DNA of 64,000 nucleotides from Lacibacter sp. H375 (GCF_037892425.1 NZ_JBBKTT010000001.1:4588001-4652000), one strand, 5' to 3'. Counted from the first letter of the stretch, positions 17,887 through 27,039 are shown. Numbers and translations are program-made. The notes: a model not told the origin generated them from the sequence alone.

Positions 17887-19029
17887 TTGGCAAGCATTAC
17901 TTGTACAGTAACCAATGACCTTACCTACGATCAACGGATGATCCGTATCTGCACAACGCTTGCACGACAAGGACATACGGTAACCCTTGTTGGCCGTAAA
18001 TTGAAACAATCTGCAGCAATACAACAACAGCCATTTATCCAACAAAGACTTTATTGCTTTTTTACTAAAGGACCTTTATTTTATGCGGAATACAATCTTC
18101 GGTTGTTTTTCTGGTTGCTGTTTAAAAAAGCCGATTGCATTTGTGCGAACGATCTTGATACTATCCTCCCCTGTTTATTTGCATCACATCTGAAAGGAAG
18201 TAAACGGGTGTATGATGCGCATGAATTGTTTTGCGAGATGAAGGAAATCGTTACACGCCCCTCCCGCTATAAAATGTGGAAATGGATCGAACGGTATGCT
18301 GTTCCGAAATTTACGCATGGTTATACTGTGTGTGAACCAATTGCACGGGAATTTGAAAAGATGTATGGGGTGAAATATGAGGTTGTGCGGAATGTTCCGT
18401 TTAAAACAAATTCCAAAAACCAAAATTCAGAAGACAATGAACAAGGATCAAGGGAAAAGGAACAAGAAACTTCAAACTACAAACCACAAACTTTCTTCCT
18501 CTATCAAGGTGCAGTAAACGAAGGCCGCAGTTTCGAAACTTTGATCCCTGCTATGAAACATGTTGATGTGCCATTGCATATTTATGGTGATGGCAACTTT
18601 ATGGATCAAACGAAAAGTTTAACTGCAGCAAATGATTTGCAGAATAAAGTGCTGTTGAAGGGAAAAATAAAACCTGCCGAGTTGAGAGAAATTACTGCAA
18701 CTGCTTATGCAGGCATAACGCTGTTTGAAAATAATGGCCTGAGTAATTATCTTTCACTGGCCAATCGTTTTTTTGATTACATACAGGCCGGCATTCCGCA
18801 ATTATGTATGGATTATCCTGCATACAGGCAGATCAATGATCGATTTGCAGTTGCTTTGCTTATACCTGATACCAGGGAAGAAAGCATTGCAAAAGGATTA
18901 AACCTTTTACTGTCTGATGCTGTTCTATATGCACAACTGAAAGAAAACTGTAAACATGCTGCTGCAAGTTTGAACTGGCAGGAAGAAGAAAAAATATTAA
19001 TTCAATTTTATAAAGGGTTACTTGGATAA
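17887..19029 (+). CDS. Glycosyltransferase (GT-B fold, family 4-like)
   Basis: The N-terminus (ASITCTVTNDLTYDQRMIRI) and the pattern ANDLDTILPCLFASHL, VYDAHELFCE, then the C-terminal ITATAYAGITLFENNGLSNYLSLANRFFDYIQAGIP match GT-B glycosyltransferases that use a nucleotide-sugar donor. Acceptor and sugar are unknown; surface polysaccharide or glycolipid synthesis is likely. I chose TTG 17887 since a promoter-like TTAATTTGC at 17861-17869 overlaps the alternative TTG at 17866. Residues about 175-202 (from the 17887 start) form a charged low-complexity insert of repeat origin. The last 8 bp overlap the next glycosyltransferase. Confidence 0.82.
   Translation: MASITCTVTNDLTYDQRMIRICTTLARQGHTVTLVGRKLKQSAAIQQQPFIQQRLYCFFTKGPLFYAEYNLRLFFWLLFKKADCICANDLDTILPCLFASHLKGSKRVYDAHELFCEMKEIVTRPSRYKMWKWIERYAVPKFTHGYTVCEPIAREFEKMYGVKYEVVRNVPFKTNSKNQNSEDNEQGSREKEQETSNYKPQTFFLYQGAVNEGRSFETLIPAMKHVDVPLHIYGDGNFMDQTKSLTAANDLQNKVLLKGKIKPAELREITATAYAGITLFENNGLSNYLSLANRFFDYIQAGIPQLCMDYPAYRQINDRFAVALLIPDTREESIAKGLNLLLSDAVLYAQLKENCKHAAASLNWQEEEKILIQFYKGLLG
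18408..18495 (+). repeat. In-frame low-complexity insertion in the glycosyltransferase
   Basis: An A-rich purine-heavy stretch encodes N/Q/E/K-rich residues between two conserved GT-B parts (VVRNVPF and FFLYQGAVNEG). It contains CAAACTACAAACCACAAAC and AACAAGGATCAAGGGAAAAG-type words and differs in composition from the flanking gene. Confidence 0.65.
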
Positions 19030-20140
19030 ACACTTACATATCGTTTCGTTTGATGTTCCATATCCTGCCGATTATGGCGGCATTGTTGATGTGTTTTATA
19101 AGATAAAAGCATTACATGAATTGGGAGTTAAAGTTTACTTGCATTGTTTTGAATATGGACGTGGCGCACAACCAGAACTCGATAAATATTGTGAGGAAGT
19201 GCATTATTATGCACGCCAGGAAGGCCATAAAGGTTTTTCATTGCAACTACCTTATATAGTTGCGTCACGGAACGATGAAGAATTATGGAAACGTTTAAAT
19301 GCAGATGATCATCCTGTTTTATTTGAAGGTGTTCATTGCACCTATGGCATTTCAAACGGAGCGATAACAAAAAAGAATATTGCGATACGGTTGCATAATA
19401 CTGAGTTTCAGTATTATAAGCAATTAGGTAAATGGGAATCTTCTTTAGTACGTAAAGCATACATGAATCATGAAAGCCGTTTACTGAAACGTTATGAAGA
19501 AAAATTAAAAGATCACCTAATTCTTTCTTTGTCACAGGAAGATTGCACAACCTATCGCAAACTATTTAAAGCAACTGATATTCATTACCTGCCTGCATTT
19601 ATACCAACCTGTATGGTAACGAGTAAAACCGGCAAAGGCAATTTCATTCTCTATCACGGTAACCTTTCTGTAGCTGAAAATGAAAAAACAGCAATGTGGT
19701 TACTTGAAAAAATTTTCAGAGACCTCGACATACCGTTTGTAATTGCTGGGAAAAATCCATCAGATAAATTAGTTGAGCTATCACATAAATGGCCACATAC
19801 CTGCATTGTTGCAAATCCGAGTGAAGTGGAGCTGAATGATCTTATTCAAAAAGCACAGCTGCATATTCTTCCATCGTTCACACAATCAGGCATTAAATTA
19901 AAATTACTGAACGCTTTATTCAAAGGCAGGCATGTATTAGCGAATGACGCCATGATCAATGGAACAGGACTTGAACAGGCTTGTCAAAAAGCAAACAACA
20001 CGACTGAATTCAAGTATCATGCTTTCCGTTTATTTCACAAAGAATTTACGGATGATGATATACAGTTAAGAGAAGGGCTGTTACAGCAACAGTTCAACAA
20101 TAAAAAAAATGCAATGGAGCTTATGCGTGTTCTACAGTAG
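19022..20140 (+). CDS. Glycosyltransferase, probable partner of the preceding one
   Basis: This 372-residue protein begins with a TTG that overlaps the end of the previous gene by 8 bp, a sign of coupled translation. The opening HIVSFDVPYPADYGGIVDVFYKIKAL is typical of group 1/4 glycosyltransferases. The C-terminal half has the donor-site pattern: ILYHGNLSVAENEKTAMWLL, FVIAGKNPSDKL, and LHILPSFTQSGIKLKLLNALFKGRHVLAN. No membrane segment is seen, so it acts in the cytoplasm or at the membrane face. The donor and acceptor cannot be deduced. Its 3' end overlaps the convergent ftsE gene by 20 bp. Confidence 0.82.
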   Translation: MDKHLHIVSFDVPYPADYGGIVDVFYKIKALHELGVKVYLHCFEYGRGAQPELDKYCEEVHYYARQEGHKGFSLQLPYIVASRNDEELWKRLNADDHPVLFEGVHCTYGISNGAITKKNIAIRLHNTEFQYYKQLGKWESSLVRKAYMNHESRLLKRYEEKLKDHLILSLSQEDCTTYRKLFKATDIHYLPAFIPTCMVTSKTGKGNFILYHGNLSVAENEKTAMWLLEKIFRDLDIPFVIAGKNPSDKLVELSHKWPHTCIVANPSEVELNDLIQKAQLHILPSFTQSGIKLKLLNALFKGRHVLANDAMINGTGLEQACQKANNTTEFKYHAFRLFHKEFTDDDIQLREGLLQQQFNNKKNAMELMRVLQ

Positions 20141-20807
20141 CATTATCCCACACTTTTCCGGCTTCTGTTTTCACCATACGTGCAGGGAATTTTTTGATCA
20201 CCATAAAATCATGTGTTGCCATTATAACCGTTGTGTTATAATCCTTGGCTACCTGTATCAGCAGGTTCATGATCTCATCGCTTGTTTCGGGATCGAGGTT
20301 ACCCGTAGGCTCATCGGCCAATATTAGTTTAGGTGAGTTGAGCAAAGCACGTGCAATATCAACACGTTGCTGTTCGCCACCACTCATTTCAAATGTCATT
20401 TTAAATCCTTTCGACTTCAACCCCACTTTATCCAACACATCATTGATCTTTTCTTCCATCAGGTTTTCATCTTTCCAGCCTGTTGCCTTCAGGACAAACT
20501 TTAAGTTCTCATGCACATTGCGGTCAGTGAGTAGTTGAAAATCCTGGAATACCACTCCAAGGCTACGACGAAGAAAAGGAACTTTCTTCCAATCCATTTC
20601 ACGTAAATTAAATCCAGCCACTGTTGCGTCGCCTTCCGTTAAAGGCAATTCACCATACAATGTTTTTAACAACGATGATTTACCAGTGCCTGTTTTACCA
20701 ACGAGGTAAACAAACTCGCCTTGATTCACGGTAAGATTCACATCATGGAGAATAAGGTTTCCGCTCTGATATATGTTAACGTTCTTTATTTCTACTATTG
20801 GAGGCAT
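20121..20807 (-). CDS. ftsE: Cell-division ABC transporter ATP-binding protein FtsE
   Basis: FtsE is the ATPase that, with membrane partner FtsX, controls peptidoglycan hydrolases at the division site. The 228-residue protein has Walker A ([11 protein letters not shown]), Q-loop ([17 protein letters not shown]), signature ([16 protein letters not shown]), Walker B ([12 protein letters not shown]) and the H-loop (VIMATHD). The phrase DRNVHEN after the Q-loop is typical for FtsE rather than LolD. No ftsX is adjacent, and none is elsewhere in the window. A consensus promoter lies 16 bp upstream. Confidence 0.85.
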   Translation of the reverse strand: MPPIVEIKNVNIYQSGNLILHDVNLTVNQGEFVYLVGKTGTGKSSLLKTLYGELPLTEGDATVAGFNLREMDWKKVPFLRRSLGVVFQDFQLLTDRNVHENLKFVLKATGWKDENLMEEKINDVLDKVGLKSKGFKMTFEMSGGEQQRVDIARALLNSPKLILADEPTGNLDPETSDEIMNLLIQVAKDYNTTVIMATHDFMVIKKFPARMVKTEAGKVWDNATVEHA

Positions 20808-20823
20808 TCTTTTTAGCTTTTGG

Positions 20824-20831
20824 CAAAAGTA
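20824..20831 (-). promoter_or_regulatory. TAnnTTTG promoter element for ftsE
   Basis: The minus strand reads TACTTTTGCC, exact consensus, 16 bp before the ftsE ATG, implying a very short leader. Confidence 0.7.
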
Positions 20832-20867
20832 TGTAAATTAGAATCAAATAAAAGCTTCCGGCAAATC

Positions 20868-21275
20868 ATGAAAAACATATTAACGCTGCTTTTGCTGATT
20901 TCGATCAACCATGTATTTGCACAATCTACCAGTTCCGGCACAGCCTCGCAAACAATAAAAGACCCTGTAGCATCAGTTGCCGGATCATCGGGTGGAAAAA
21001 TAGCAGCAACAATTTTTAAAGCGGCAAAAAAGATAGACGTGACAGGCCCTGATACTTCTGCCGTGGTTACATCTTTCACTATTTATTTTCAAGGCAAAGG
21101 TTTTGAAACAGCACCGGGTATGTTAGAAAACATCAAGGGCAATCTCTTTACGAAAGATGTTATCCGTTTACTTGAAAGATCTGCTCCCGGCACAACCGTT
21201 ACAATTGACGAAATAAAGGTTTGGTACAATAATGTAAACAAGAAAGTGCCCTCACTTATTTTTATTTTGTACTAA
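20868..21275 (+). CDS. Small secreted protein resembling the GldM C-terminal domain
   Basis: The ATG at 20868 gives a signal peptide (MKNILTLLLLISINHVFAQ). After a Ser/Thr/Gly-rich linker, the C-terminal 75 residues (TSFTIYFQGKGFETAPGML to KVPSLIFILY) look like the last domain of GldM, the T9SS motor-shaft protein: a strand SFTIYF, a central FTKDVIRLLERSAPGTTVTIDEI with the typical PG turn, and a hydrophobic closing strand. This likeness is judged by eye and is not certain. The product is 135 residues, far shorter than GldM (about 520), and no gld neighbours are present. It is convergent with purM, with overlapping stop codons. Confidence 0.6.
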   Translation: MKNILTLLLLISINHVFAQSTSSGTASQTIKDPVASVAGSSGGKIAATIFKAAKKIDVTGPDTSAVVTSFTIYFQGKGFETAPGMLENIKGNLFTKDVIRLLERSAPGTTVTIDEIKVWYNNVNKKVPSLIFILY

Positions 21276-22444
21276 AATACCAATTCCTCATCCCTCAACT
21301 TAATCACCAACTCTTTCTTCTCACTCGCCTCTACCCTGCCAATCACCTGTGCATCTACACCAAATGATTTTGAGATGTTGATCAATGTATCAGCATCTTT
21401 TTCGTTTGTATAGATCTCCAGCCGTGTGCCCATGTTGAATACCTGGTACATTTCACGTGCATCAGCACCCGAAGCATCCTTGATCAAATCAAAAATGATT
21501 GGCGGGGTAAAGAGATTGTCCTTCACGATCTTCATCGGGCCTGGTAAATATTTCAGGCATTTGGTTTGTCCGCCACCACTGCAATGGATCAAGCCATGCA
21601 CTGCATCAAAATGATGTTGCAGTATTTCTTTAAGTACAGGTGCAAATGTTCTTGTTGGAGAAAGAAGTAAACGACCGATCAAGGAAGTTTCACCATTTGG
21701 CAATTGCACTTCATCGGCCAACCGATGTTTACCTATATACACGACATCATCACTCAACTTCGATTCAAATGTTTCAGGGAAATGATGCGCATAATATTTT
21801 TCCAGCACATCATGTCTTGCACTTGTTAATCCATTACTTCCCAAACCGCTGTTGTAAGATGTTTCATAATTCGCCTGTCCAAATCCTGCCAATCCAACGA
21901 TCACATCACCAGCTTTGATCTTATCATTACTGATCACTTTATTCTTTGGCCAGCGTGCTGTCATGGTGCCGTTCACAGCAATGGTGCGCACCACATCACC
22001 CACATCAGCAGTTTCGCCACCGAGATAATGAATGTTTACGCCATACTCTTTCAACTGTGCAAACAACTCTGCAGAACCATTAATGATCTGCTCCAGCACT
22101 TCACCCGGAATAAGTGTTTTGTTACGATCAACCGTTGAGGAAAATAAAATATTATCGTAGATACCAACGCAAAGCAGGTCATCCAGGTTCATTACAATTG
22201 CATCCTGTGCAATGCCTTTCCAAACAGATGCGTTACCGGTTTCTTTCCAATACAAATAGGCAAGAATACTTTTGGTTCCGGCACCATCAGCATGCGTTAC
22301 ATTCACCCAATCAGCATCACCACCTAAATAATCGGGATAGAGTTTGCAAAATGCGTTAGGATATAATCCCTGATCGAGATGTTCTACTGCCTTGTGTACT
22401 TCTTCCTTTTGTGCCGAAACGCCCCGTTTATTGTATAATGACAT
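21272..22444 (-). CDS. purM: Phosphoribosylformylglycinamidine cyclo-ligase (AIR synthetase)
   Basis: PurM makes aminoimidazole ribonucleotide from FGAM with ATP, the fifth step of purine synthesis. The start at 22444 (MSLYNKRGVSAQKEE) follows a consensus promoter and matches the Bacteroidota form. Family features are HADGAGTKSILAYLYWKETG, DAIVMNLDDLLCVG, LGGETADVGDVVRTIAVNGT, LSPTRTFAPVLKEIL and HCSGGGQTKCLKYLP. At 390 residues it is longer than the enterobacterial enzyme (about 345), as I expect for this phylum. It is divergent from ribF. Confidence 0.93.
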   Translation of the reverse strand: MSLYNKRGVSAQKEEVHKAVEHLDQGLYPNAFCKLYPDYLGGDADWVNVTHADGAGTKSILAYLYWKETGNASVWKGIAQDAIVMNLDDLLCVGIYDNILFSSTVDRNKTLIPGEVLEQIINGSAELFAQLKEYGVNIHYLGGETADVGDVVRTIAVNGTMTARWPKNKVISNDKIKAGDVIVGLAGFGQANYETSYNSGLGSNGLTSARHDVLEKYYAHHFPETFESKLSDDVVYIGKHRLADEVQLPNGETSLIGRLLLSPTRTFAPVLKEILQHHFDAVHGLIHCSGGGQTKCLKYLPGPMKIVKDNLFTPPIIFDLIKDASGADAREMYQVFNMGTRLEIYTNEKDADTLINISKSFGVDAQVIGRVEASEKKELVIKLRDEELVF

Positions 22445-22464
22445 GCCGCTTTGTTTATGAGCGG

Positions 22465-22472
22465 CAAAACTA
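22465..22472 (-). promoter_or_regulatory. TAnnTTTG promoter element for purM
   Basis: The minus strand reads TAGTTTTGCC, exact -7 consensus, 20 bp before the purM ATG. Confidence 0.7.
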
Positions 22473-22495
22473 ACACTTCCACACTTCAAATGTGT

Positions 22496-22503
22496 TACTT
22501 TTG
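22496..22503 (+). promoter_or_regulatory. TAnnTTTG promoter element for ribF
   Basis: TACTTTTG matches the consensus exactly and lies 12 bp before the ribF ATG, which implies an almost leaderless message. It faces away from the purM element 23 bp upstream. Confidence 0.7.
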
Positions 22504-22515
22504 TGCCTTCAAATT

Positions 22516-23451
22516 ATGAAGGTTTACAGAAGTTTGCAGCAGTTGCCCGTTTTTACGAATGCCGTTGTTACAATCGGCACTTTCGATGGTGTGCATCTTG
22601 GTCACCAGCAAATCATCCGGCAATTGTGTGCCGAAGCAAAGGAAAATGGAGGCGAATCGGTCCTCATCAGCTTTTACCCACACCCCCGCAAAATTGTTCA
22701 GCCCGATCGGTATGTTGCCGAACTCACCACACTTGAAGAGCGTATTGAATTATTGAAACAGCAGGGGTTAGATAACCTTGTTGTGGTTCCCTTCAACAAA
22801 GAATTTTCGGAACAAACGGCGCAGCAATACATTAAAAACTTCCTGGTCGACAGGTTTCATCCATCACTTATTATTATTGGTTACGATCATAAGTTTGGCA
22901 ATAAACGTGAAGGCGACTATCGATTGCTGGAGCAAATGGGTGAACAATATAATTACTTGGTAAAAGAAATACCGCAGCAGCTAAGGAACGAAGTAATTGT
23001 AAGCTCAACCAAAATACGGGAGGCCATCGGTAAAGGAGAAATAGAGAAAGCCAATCAATTGTTAGGTTATACTTATTTCTTTCGTGGATATGTGGTTGAG
23101 GGAAATAAGCTTGGCCGCAAGTTGGGCTACCCTACTGCTAATTTGCAGATACAGGATGCCGATAAATTAGTACCTGCCAACGGCGTATATGCAGTACAGG
23201 CACAAGTAGAAGGTGAACCAAGAATTTTAATGGGAATGATGAATATTGGCACAAGACCTACAGTTGATGGTTCACAAAAAACAATTGAAGTAAACCTGTT
23301 TGATTTTGCTGAAGACATTTATAACCGTCATTTGAAAGTGTTTGTAAAATATCATTTGCGTGATGAAGTGAAGTTTGACGGACTTGATAAACTGATCGAA
23401 CAATTGCACAAAGACAAAGAGGTAACATTGAGTAAATTAGCCGACGGCTGA
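22516..23451 (+). CDS. ribF: Bifunctional riboflavin kinase / FAD synthetase RibF
   Basis: RibF converts riboflavin to FMN and then FAD. The N-terminal nucleotidyltransferase part has GTFDGVHLGHQQII (HxGH), VISFYPHPR-like LISFYPHP and the closing motif SSTKIREAIGKGEIEKANQLLG. The C-terminal kinase part has GRKLGYPTANLQ (PTAN) and MMNIGTRPTV, then VNLFDFAEDIYNRHLKVFVKYHLRDEVKFDGLDKLIEQL. The ATG at 22516 was preferred to a TTG at 22492 that would precede the promoter. The product is 311 residues, the normal size. pgi follows after 39 bp and may be co-transcribed. Confidence 0.95.
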   Translation: MKVYRSLQQLPVFTNAVVTIGTFDGVHLGHQQIIRQLCAEAKENGGESVLISFYPHPRKIVQPDRYVAELTTLEERIELLKQQGLDNLVVVPFNKEFSEQTAQQYIKNFLVDRFHPSLIIIGYDHKFGNKREGDYRLLEQMGEQYNYLVKEIPQQLRNEVIVSSTKIREAIGKGEIEKANQLLGYTYFFRGYVVEGNKLGRKLGYPTANLQIQDADKLVPANGVYAVQAQVEGEPRILMGMMNIGTRPTVDGSQKTIEVNLFDFAEDIYNRHLKVFVKYHLRDEVKFDGLDKLIEQLHKDKEVTLSKLADG

Positions 23452-23490
23452 TTAATCAACAAACATAACATACGATAAAATTTAACTAAC

Positions 23491-25119
23491 ATGCTCTCAT
23501 CGATTAACCCAACTACAACCAACGCCTGGCAACAATTGACTGCTCATGCCGCACAAATGAAAAAAGTGCATATGCGTGATTTGTTTAAAGCGGATGCCGA
23601 TCGTTTTAAAAAATTCAGCACTTGTGAAAATGAACTGGTGTTTGATTATTCAAAGAATATCATCACTGAAGAAACCGTGCAGTTGCTGTTACAGTTAGCT
23701 GATGAATGCAAAGTGAAAGAAGCCATTGATAAAATGTTTGGTGGCGATGTGATCAATCATACTGAAAAGAGAGCTGTACTTCATACTGCACTTCGCAATT
23801 TTTCAACTAAAGAAGTGTTGGTTGATGGCAAGAATGTAATGCCCGACATTAAACGTGTGTTGGAACAGATGAAAAATTTCTGCGGCAACATACACAGCGG
23901 CGAGTGGAAAGGTTATACGGGTAAGAAAATAAAATACATCGTCAATATTGGTATTGGTGGCAGTGATCTTGGCCCGGTAATGATCACCGAAGCGCTAAAG
24001 CCTTATTGGGTGGATGGAATTGAAACGTATTTTGTAAGCAATGTTGATGGAACACATATTGCTGAAACCTTGAAGAAGGTTACACCTGATGAAACGTTAT
24101 TCCTGGTTGCATCGAAAACATTTACCACACAGGAAACCATGACCAATGCGCACAGCGCAAGAAACTGGTTCCTGCAACATGCAAAAGATGAAGCACATGT
24201 GGCCAAACATTTTGCTGCTTTATCTACCAATGAAAAAGATGTGGTGAAGTTTGGTATTGATAAGGCCAACATGTTTGAATTCTGGGATTGGGTTGGTGGT
24301 CGTTACAGCTTGTGGAGTGCTATTGGTCTATCTATCGCTTTAACCATCGGCTATAATAATTTTGAAGAATTACTGAAAGGTGCTTTCCAGGCCGATGAAC
24401 ATTTCAAAACAGAAAGCTTCGATAAAAATATTCCGGTGATCATGGCATTGCTGGGCATATGGTATGTAAACTTCTTTGATGCAAAGAGCGAAGCTATTCT
24501 CCCCTACGATCAATACCTGCATCGCTTCGCTGCTTATTTTCAACAAGGCAACATGGAAAGTAATGGTAAGTATGTTGATCGTAGTGGCAACAAAGTAGGA
24601 TATAGCACCGGGCCGATTATTTGGGGTGAGCCTGGCACCAACGGTCAGCACTCATTTTATCAATTAATTCACCAGGGTACACATTTAATCCCTGCAGATT
24701 TTATTGCACCTGCGATCAGTCATAATCCGCTGAGCGATCATCATCCAAAACTCATGAGTAATTTCTTTGCACAAACAGAAGCACTCATGAATGGTAAATC
24801 AAAAGAAGAAGTAATTGCTGAAGGAGTAAAAGAAGAATTGATTCCTTATAAAGTGTTTGAAGGCAATCGCCCCACCAACTCTATTCTGCTAAAGAAGATA
24901 ACGCCATTTACCTTGGGTGAATTAGTAGCACTGTATGAACACAAGATCTTTGTGCAAGGTGTTATCTGGAATGTTTACAGCTTCGATCAATGGGGTGTGG
25001 AACTGGGCAAGCAACTGGCAAATAAAATTCTGCCAGAATTAACAGATGACGCTGCCGTCTCATCGCATGATGCATCTACTAACGCACTCATCAATTTGTA
25101 TAAGAACTTCCGCAAATAA
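23491..25119 (+). CDS. pgi: Glucose-6-phosphate isomerase
   Basis: This enzyme interconverts glucose-6-phosphate and fructose-6-phosphate in glycolysis. The 542-residue length is that of the long eukaryote/enterobacteria-like form. Signatures are [64 protein letters not shown] (catalytic Glu and His) and the second PROSITE-type motif [22 protein letters not shown]-like [19 protein letters not shown]. It follows ribF after 39 bp and ends at a strong shared terminator. Confidence 0.97.
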   Translation: MLSSINPTTTNAWQQLTAHAAQMKKVHMRDLFKADADRFKKFSTCENELVFDYSKNIITEETVQLLLQLADECKVKEAIDKMFGGDVINHTEKRAVLHTALRNFSTKEVLVDGKNVMPDIKRVLEQMKNFCGNIHSGEWKGYTGKKIKYIVNIGIGGSDLGPVMITEALKPYWVDGIETYFVSNVDGTHIAETLKKVTPDETLFLVASKTFTTQETMTNAHSARNWFLQHAKDEAHVAKHFAALSTNEKDVVKFGIDKANMFEFWDWVGGRYSLWSAIGLSIALTIGYNNFEELLKGAFQADEHFKTESFDKNIPVIMALLGIWYVNFFDAKSEAILPYDQYLHRFAAYFQQGNMESNGKYVDRSGNKVGYSTGPIIWGEPGTNGQHSFYQLIHQGTHLIPADFIAPAISHNPLSDHHPKLMSNFFAQTEALMNGKSKEEVIAEGVKEELIPYKVFEGNRPTNSILLKKITPFTLGELVALYEHKIFVQGVIWNVYSFDQWGVELGKQLANKILPELTDDAAVSSHDASTNALINLYKNFRK

Positions 25120-25121
25120 GA

Positions 25122-25150
25122 AAAGCCTCCCGCTAAAAACGGGAGGCTTT
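25122..25150. terminator. Bidirectional terminator between pgi and the first M57 gene
   Basis: AAAGCCTCCCG pairs with CGGGAGGCTTT around a seven-base loop. It sits 2 bp past the pgi stop and 22 bp past the convergent M57 stop; T/A-rich flanks suit both directions. Confidence 0.92.
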
Positions 25151-25172
25151 CTTTATCAATTTGGTTACTTGA

Positions 25173-25967
25173 TTAATACAAGTAACCTAATGCAGTAATA
25201 TCATTAGCGTTAAACGGACGGTTTACACCATTTCCGATACAAGCAAGCATCCAGCTGTTTGGATCAGCTGCTGTTGGTGTACCGGGAATATGCACTGCAC
25301 CAACTGTGCTTGCACCTTCATTATACTTTCTGCCACCGCAGCTATATTGACGGTTCATATAATCTGTGTGACGGAAGCCAATACAATGACCAATTTCATG
25401 CGCAAGAATCGATACAACAGTATTTGTATTCCATGTGTCTAAATAAGAACGGTTCACTAAAACTGAGTTGTGAGGATTACCGGCTGAAGTTGGGAAACCT
25501 GCTGAAGCCAAGTAACCTGCACCTGTTGGTGCAGCGGAAATAACAATATCTCCTCCTGATGTAACCCGTTGGAAGGTGAGCGTTAATCCTAATGCATTGT
25601 AACGTGCAATAGCTGCATCAGTGTTGGTTACATAAGCAGAAGGCAGACTGCTGCTAACAGATACAGTTATAGTACGAGGCAAAGATGTTACAAGATTTGT
25701 TGTTCGGTACTGTTCTTCGTTGGCAACAACAAGATTCGGGCTGGTTGATACTTTGCCAAGATCGGCACGTGGAATGAAAATATCGCCTTCCACAATAAAA
25801 CCATCAGATTCAACCATAACACCATCAGTTGAAAAACCCATGGAAGCGATCTGGTTTAATTCTTCCTGTGAAACTTCAGTTTTGGTTGTCTTTACATCTT
25901 TTTGACAGGAAACAAAAAGTACGGACATCGAAATTGCGGCAACAAATGCCATTTTCATTTTCTTCAT
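25173..25967 (-). CDS. M57-family (HEIGH) metalloprotease lipoprotein, copy 1
   Basis: The start at 25967 gives a lipoprotein signal (MKKMKMAFVAAISMSVLFVSC, Cys 21); an upstream in-frame ATG at 26120 would run through a terminator and is unlikely. The 264-residue protein has a conserved propeptide-like region (VSQEELNQIASMGFSTDGV, VEGDIFI) and then the catalytic domain with HEIGHCIGFRHTDYM, i.e. HExxHxxGxxH with three zinc histidines, and a likely Met-turn in NSWMLAC. Cysteines after the zinc motif (YSCGG and MLAC) probably form a disulfide. It matches the Pfam M57 'dual-action HEIGH' peptidases. It is the last of three tandem paralogs. Confidence 0.85.
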   Translation of the reverse strand: MKKMKMAFVAAISMSVLFVSCQKDVKTTKTEVSQEELNQIASMGFSTDGVMVESDGFIVEGDIFIPRADLGKVSTSPNLVVANEEQYRTTNLVTSLPRTITVSVSSSLPSAYVTNTDAAIARYNALGLTLTFQRVTSGGDIVISAAPTGAGYLASAGFPTSAGNPHNSVLVNRSYLDTWNTNTVVSILAHEIGHCIGFRHTDYMNRQYSCGGRKYNEGASTVGAVHIPGTPTAADPNSWMLACIGNGVNRPFNANDITALGYLY

Positions 25968-25977
25968 GCTTGTTAAT

Positions 25978-25987
25978 TGTTTAGGTT
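25978..25987 (-). promoter_or_regulatory. Shared leader motif AACCTAAACA, M57 copy 1
   Basis: The minus strand reads AACCTAAACA, ending 10 bp before the ATG. The identical 10-mer precedes both other M57 genes at 8-9 bp. Confidence 0.6.
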
Positions 25988-26087
25988 TTAAAAACGAAGA
26001 TTGAATATAAAGAAAAATCCGACAATTCATGAGTGCCGATTTACTCTTTTTTAAACATGAAAATTCATTAAAGCAGTGGTATAAAAA

Positions 26088-26111
26088 AACACTCTCAAAT
26101 TTGAGAGTGTT
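26088..26111 (-). terminator. Terminator after M57 copy 2
   Basis: A perfect 24-bp palindrome (AACACTCTCAAA and its complement) is followed on the minus strand by a run of T. It lies 24 bp past the stop of copy 2. Confidence 0.9.
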
Positions 26112-26135
26112 CAAATTCATTTTTAAGCCCTGTAG

Positions 26136-26930
26136 TTAATAAAGGTAATTTAAAGCTGTTTTATCATTATTATTGAAGGGACGATTGGTTGAAGCGCTTA
26201 AACAAGCCAACATCCATGAACCAGGATCAGCGCCAGTTGGTGTATTTGGAATATGAATTGCTCCAACAGAGCCAGCGCCTTCGTTTACATTTGAACCACA
26301 GCTTGAACGGGTGGCATAATCAGTGTGACGGAAACCGATGCAATGGCCCATTTCATGTGCAACAACAGTTGTTACAAATCCAATACTATAACCTGAAGTG
26401 TACGTACGAGCATATTTAATTGTTCCGTATGGATTTCCACCGCTTGGAAATCCTGCAGAAGCTATATATTGGCCAGTGTTTACAACACTGATATTAATGT
26501 TACCACCACCGCTTGTTCCTGTGTATTGAAATGTTAAACCAAGATTTTCGGCATTGTAACGGGCGATTGCTCCTTGAACGCCATCAATAAGTAACTGGCT
26601 AATATTTCGGCCGCTAAGACTAACAGTAATCGTTCTTGGGCTACCGGTAACAAGATTAGTTGTGTGATACTGTTCTTCGTTTGGAACAAACAGACTTTGA
26701 GTTACTTTCTTAGTAGAAAGATCCGAAGGTGAAAGGAATATATCTCCTTCAACAATATAACCTCCCTCGTCGGCAATAACACCCGAAGTTGAAAATCCAA
26801 GATCAGCGATCTTACTCAATACATCCTGTGATACTTCTGTATTTACTGCATCCTCTTTCGCTTTGGAACAGGCCACAATAAATAATGCTGCAAATGCAGC
26901 AACAGCAACGATCGAAAATAGTTTTCTCAT
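26136..26930 (-). CDS. M57-family (HEIGH) metalloprotease lipoprotein, copy 2
   Basis: The 264-residue product has a lipoprotein signal (MRKLFSIVAVAAFAALFIVAC, Cys 21) and the same order as copy 1: VSQDVLSKIADLGFSTSGV, VEGDIFLS, EEQYHTTNLVTGSPRTITVS, then HEMGHCIGFRHTDYA with the three zinc histidines, SSCG, and GSWMLAC. The HEIGH motif reads HEMGH here. Each copy has its own terminator and its own upstream leader motif, so the three may be separate transcripts under common control. The natural substrate is unknown; the Cys followed by S-K suggests anchoring in the outer membrane. Confidence 0.86.
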   Translation of the reverse strand: MRKLFSIVAVAAFAALFIVACSKAKEDAVNTEVSQDVLSKIADLGFSTSGVIADEGGYIVEGDIFLSPSDLSTKKVTQSLFVPNEEQYHTTNLVTGSPRTITVSLSGRNISQLLIDGVQGAIARYNAENLGLTFQYTGTSGGGNINISVVNTGQYIASAGFPSGGNPYGTIKYARTYTSGYSIGFVTTVVAHEMGHCIGFRHTDYATRSSCGSNVNEGAGSVGAIHIPNTPTGADPGSWMLACLSASTNRPFNNNDKTALNYLY

Positions 26931-26938
26931 GTCTTAAA

Positions 26939-26948
26939 TGTTTAGGTT
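26939..26948 (-). promoter_or_regulatory. Shared leader motif AACCTAAACA, M57 copy 2
   Basis: Identical 10-mer on the minus strand, ending 8 bp before the ATG at 26930. Confidence 0.6.
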
Positions 26949-27039
26949 TAGAATAGACTCTTAAATTAAACAAAATAATTGAAGTTTCAAGGGAATACAG
27001 GTATCGTAAAACTACGTACCGCTATATTTCCTGTAAGAT

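Noticed and set aside
25968-26120. 51-residue N-terminal extension of M57 copy 1
   Set aside because: It would begin beyond the terminator of copy 2 and would bury the lipoprotein signal inside the protein.
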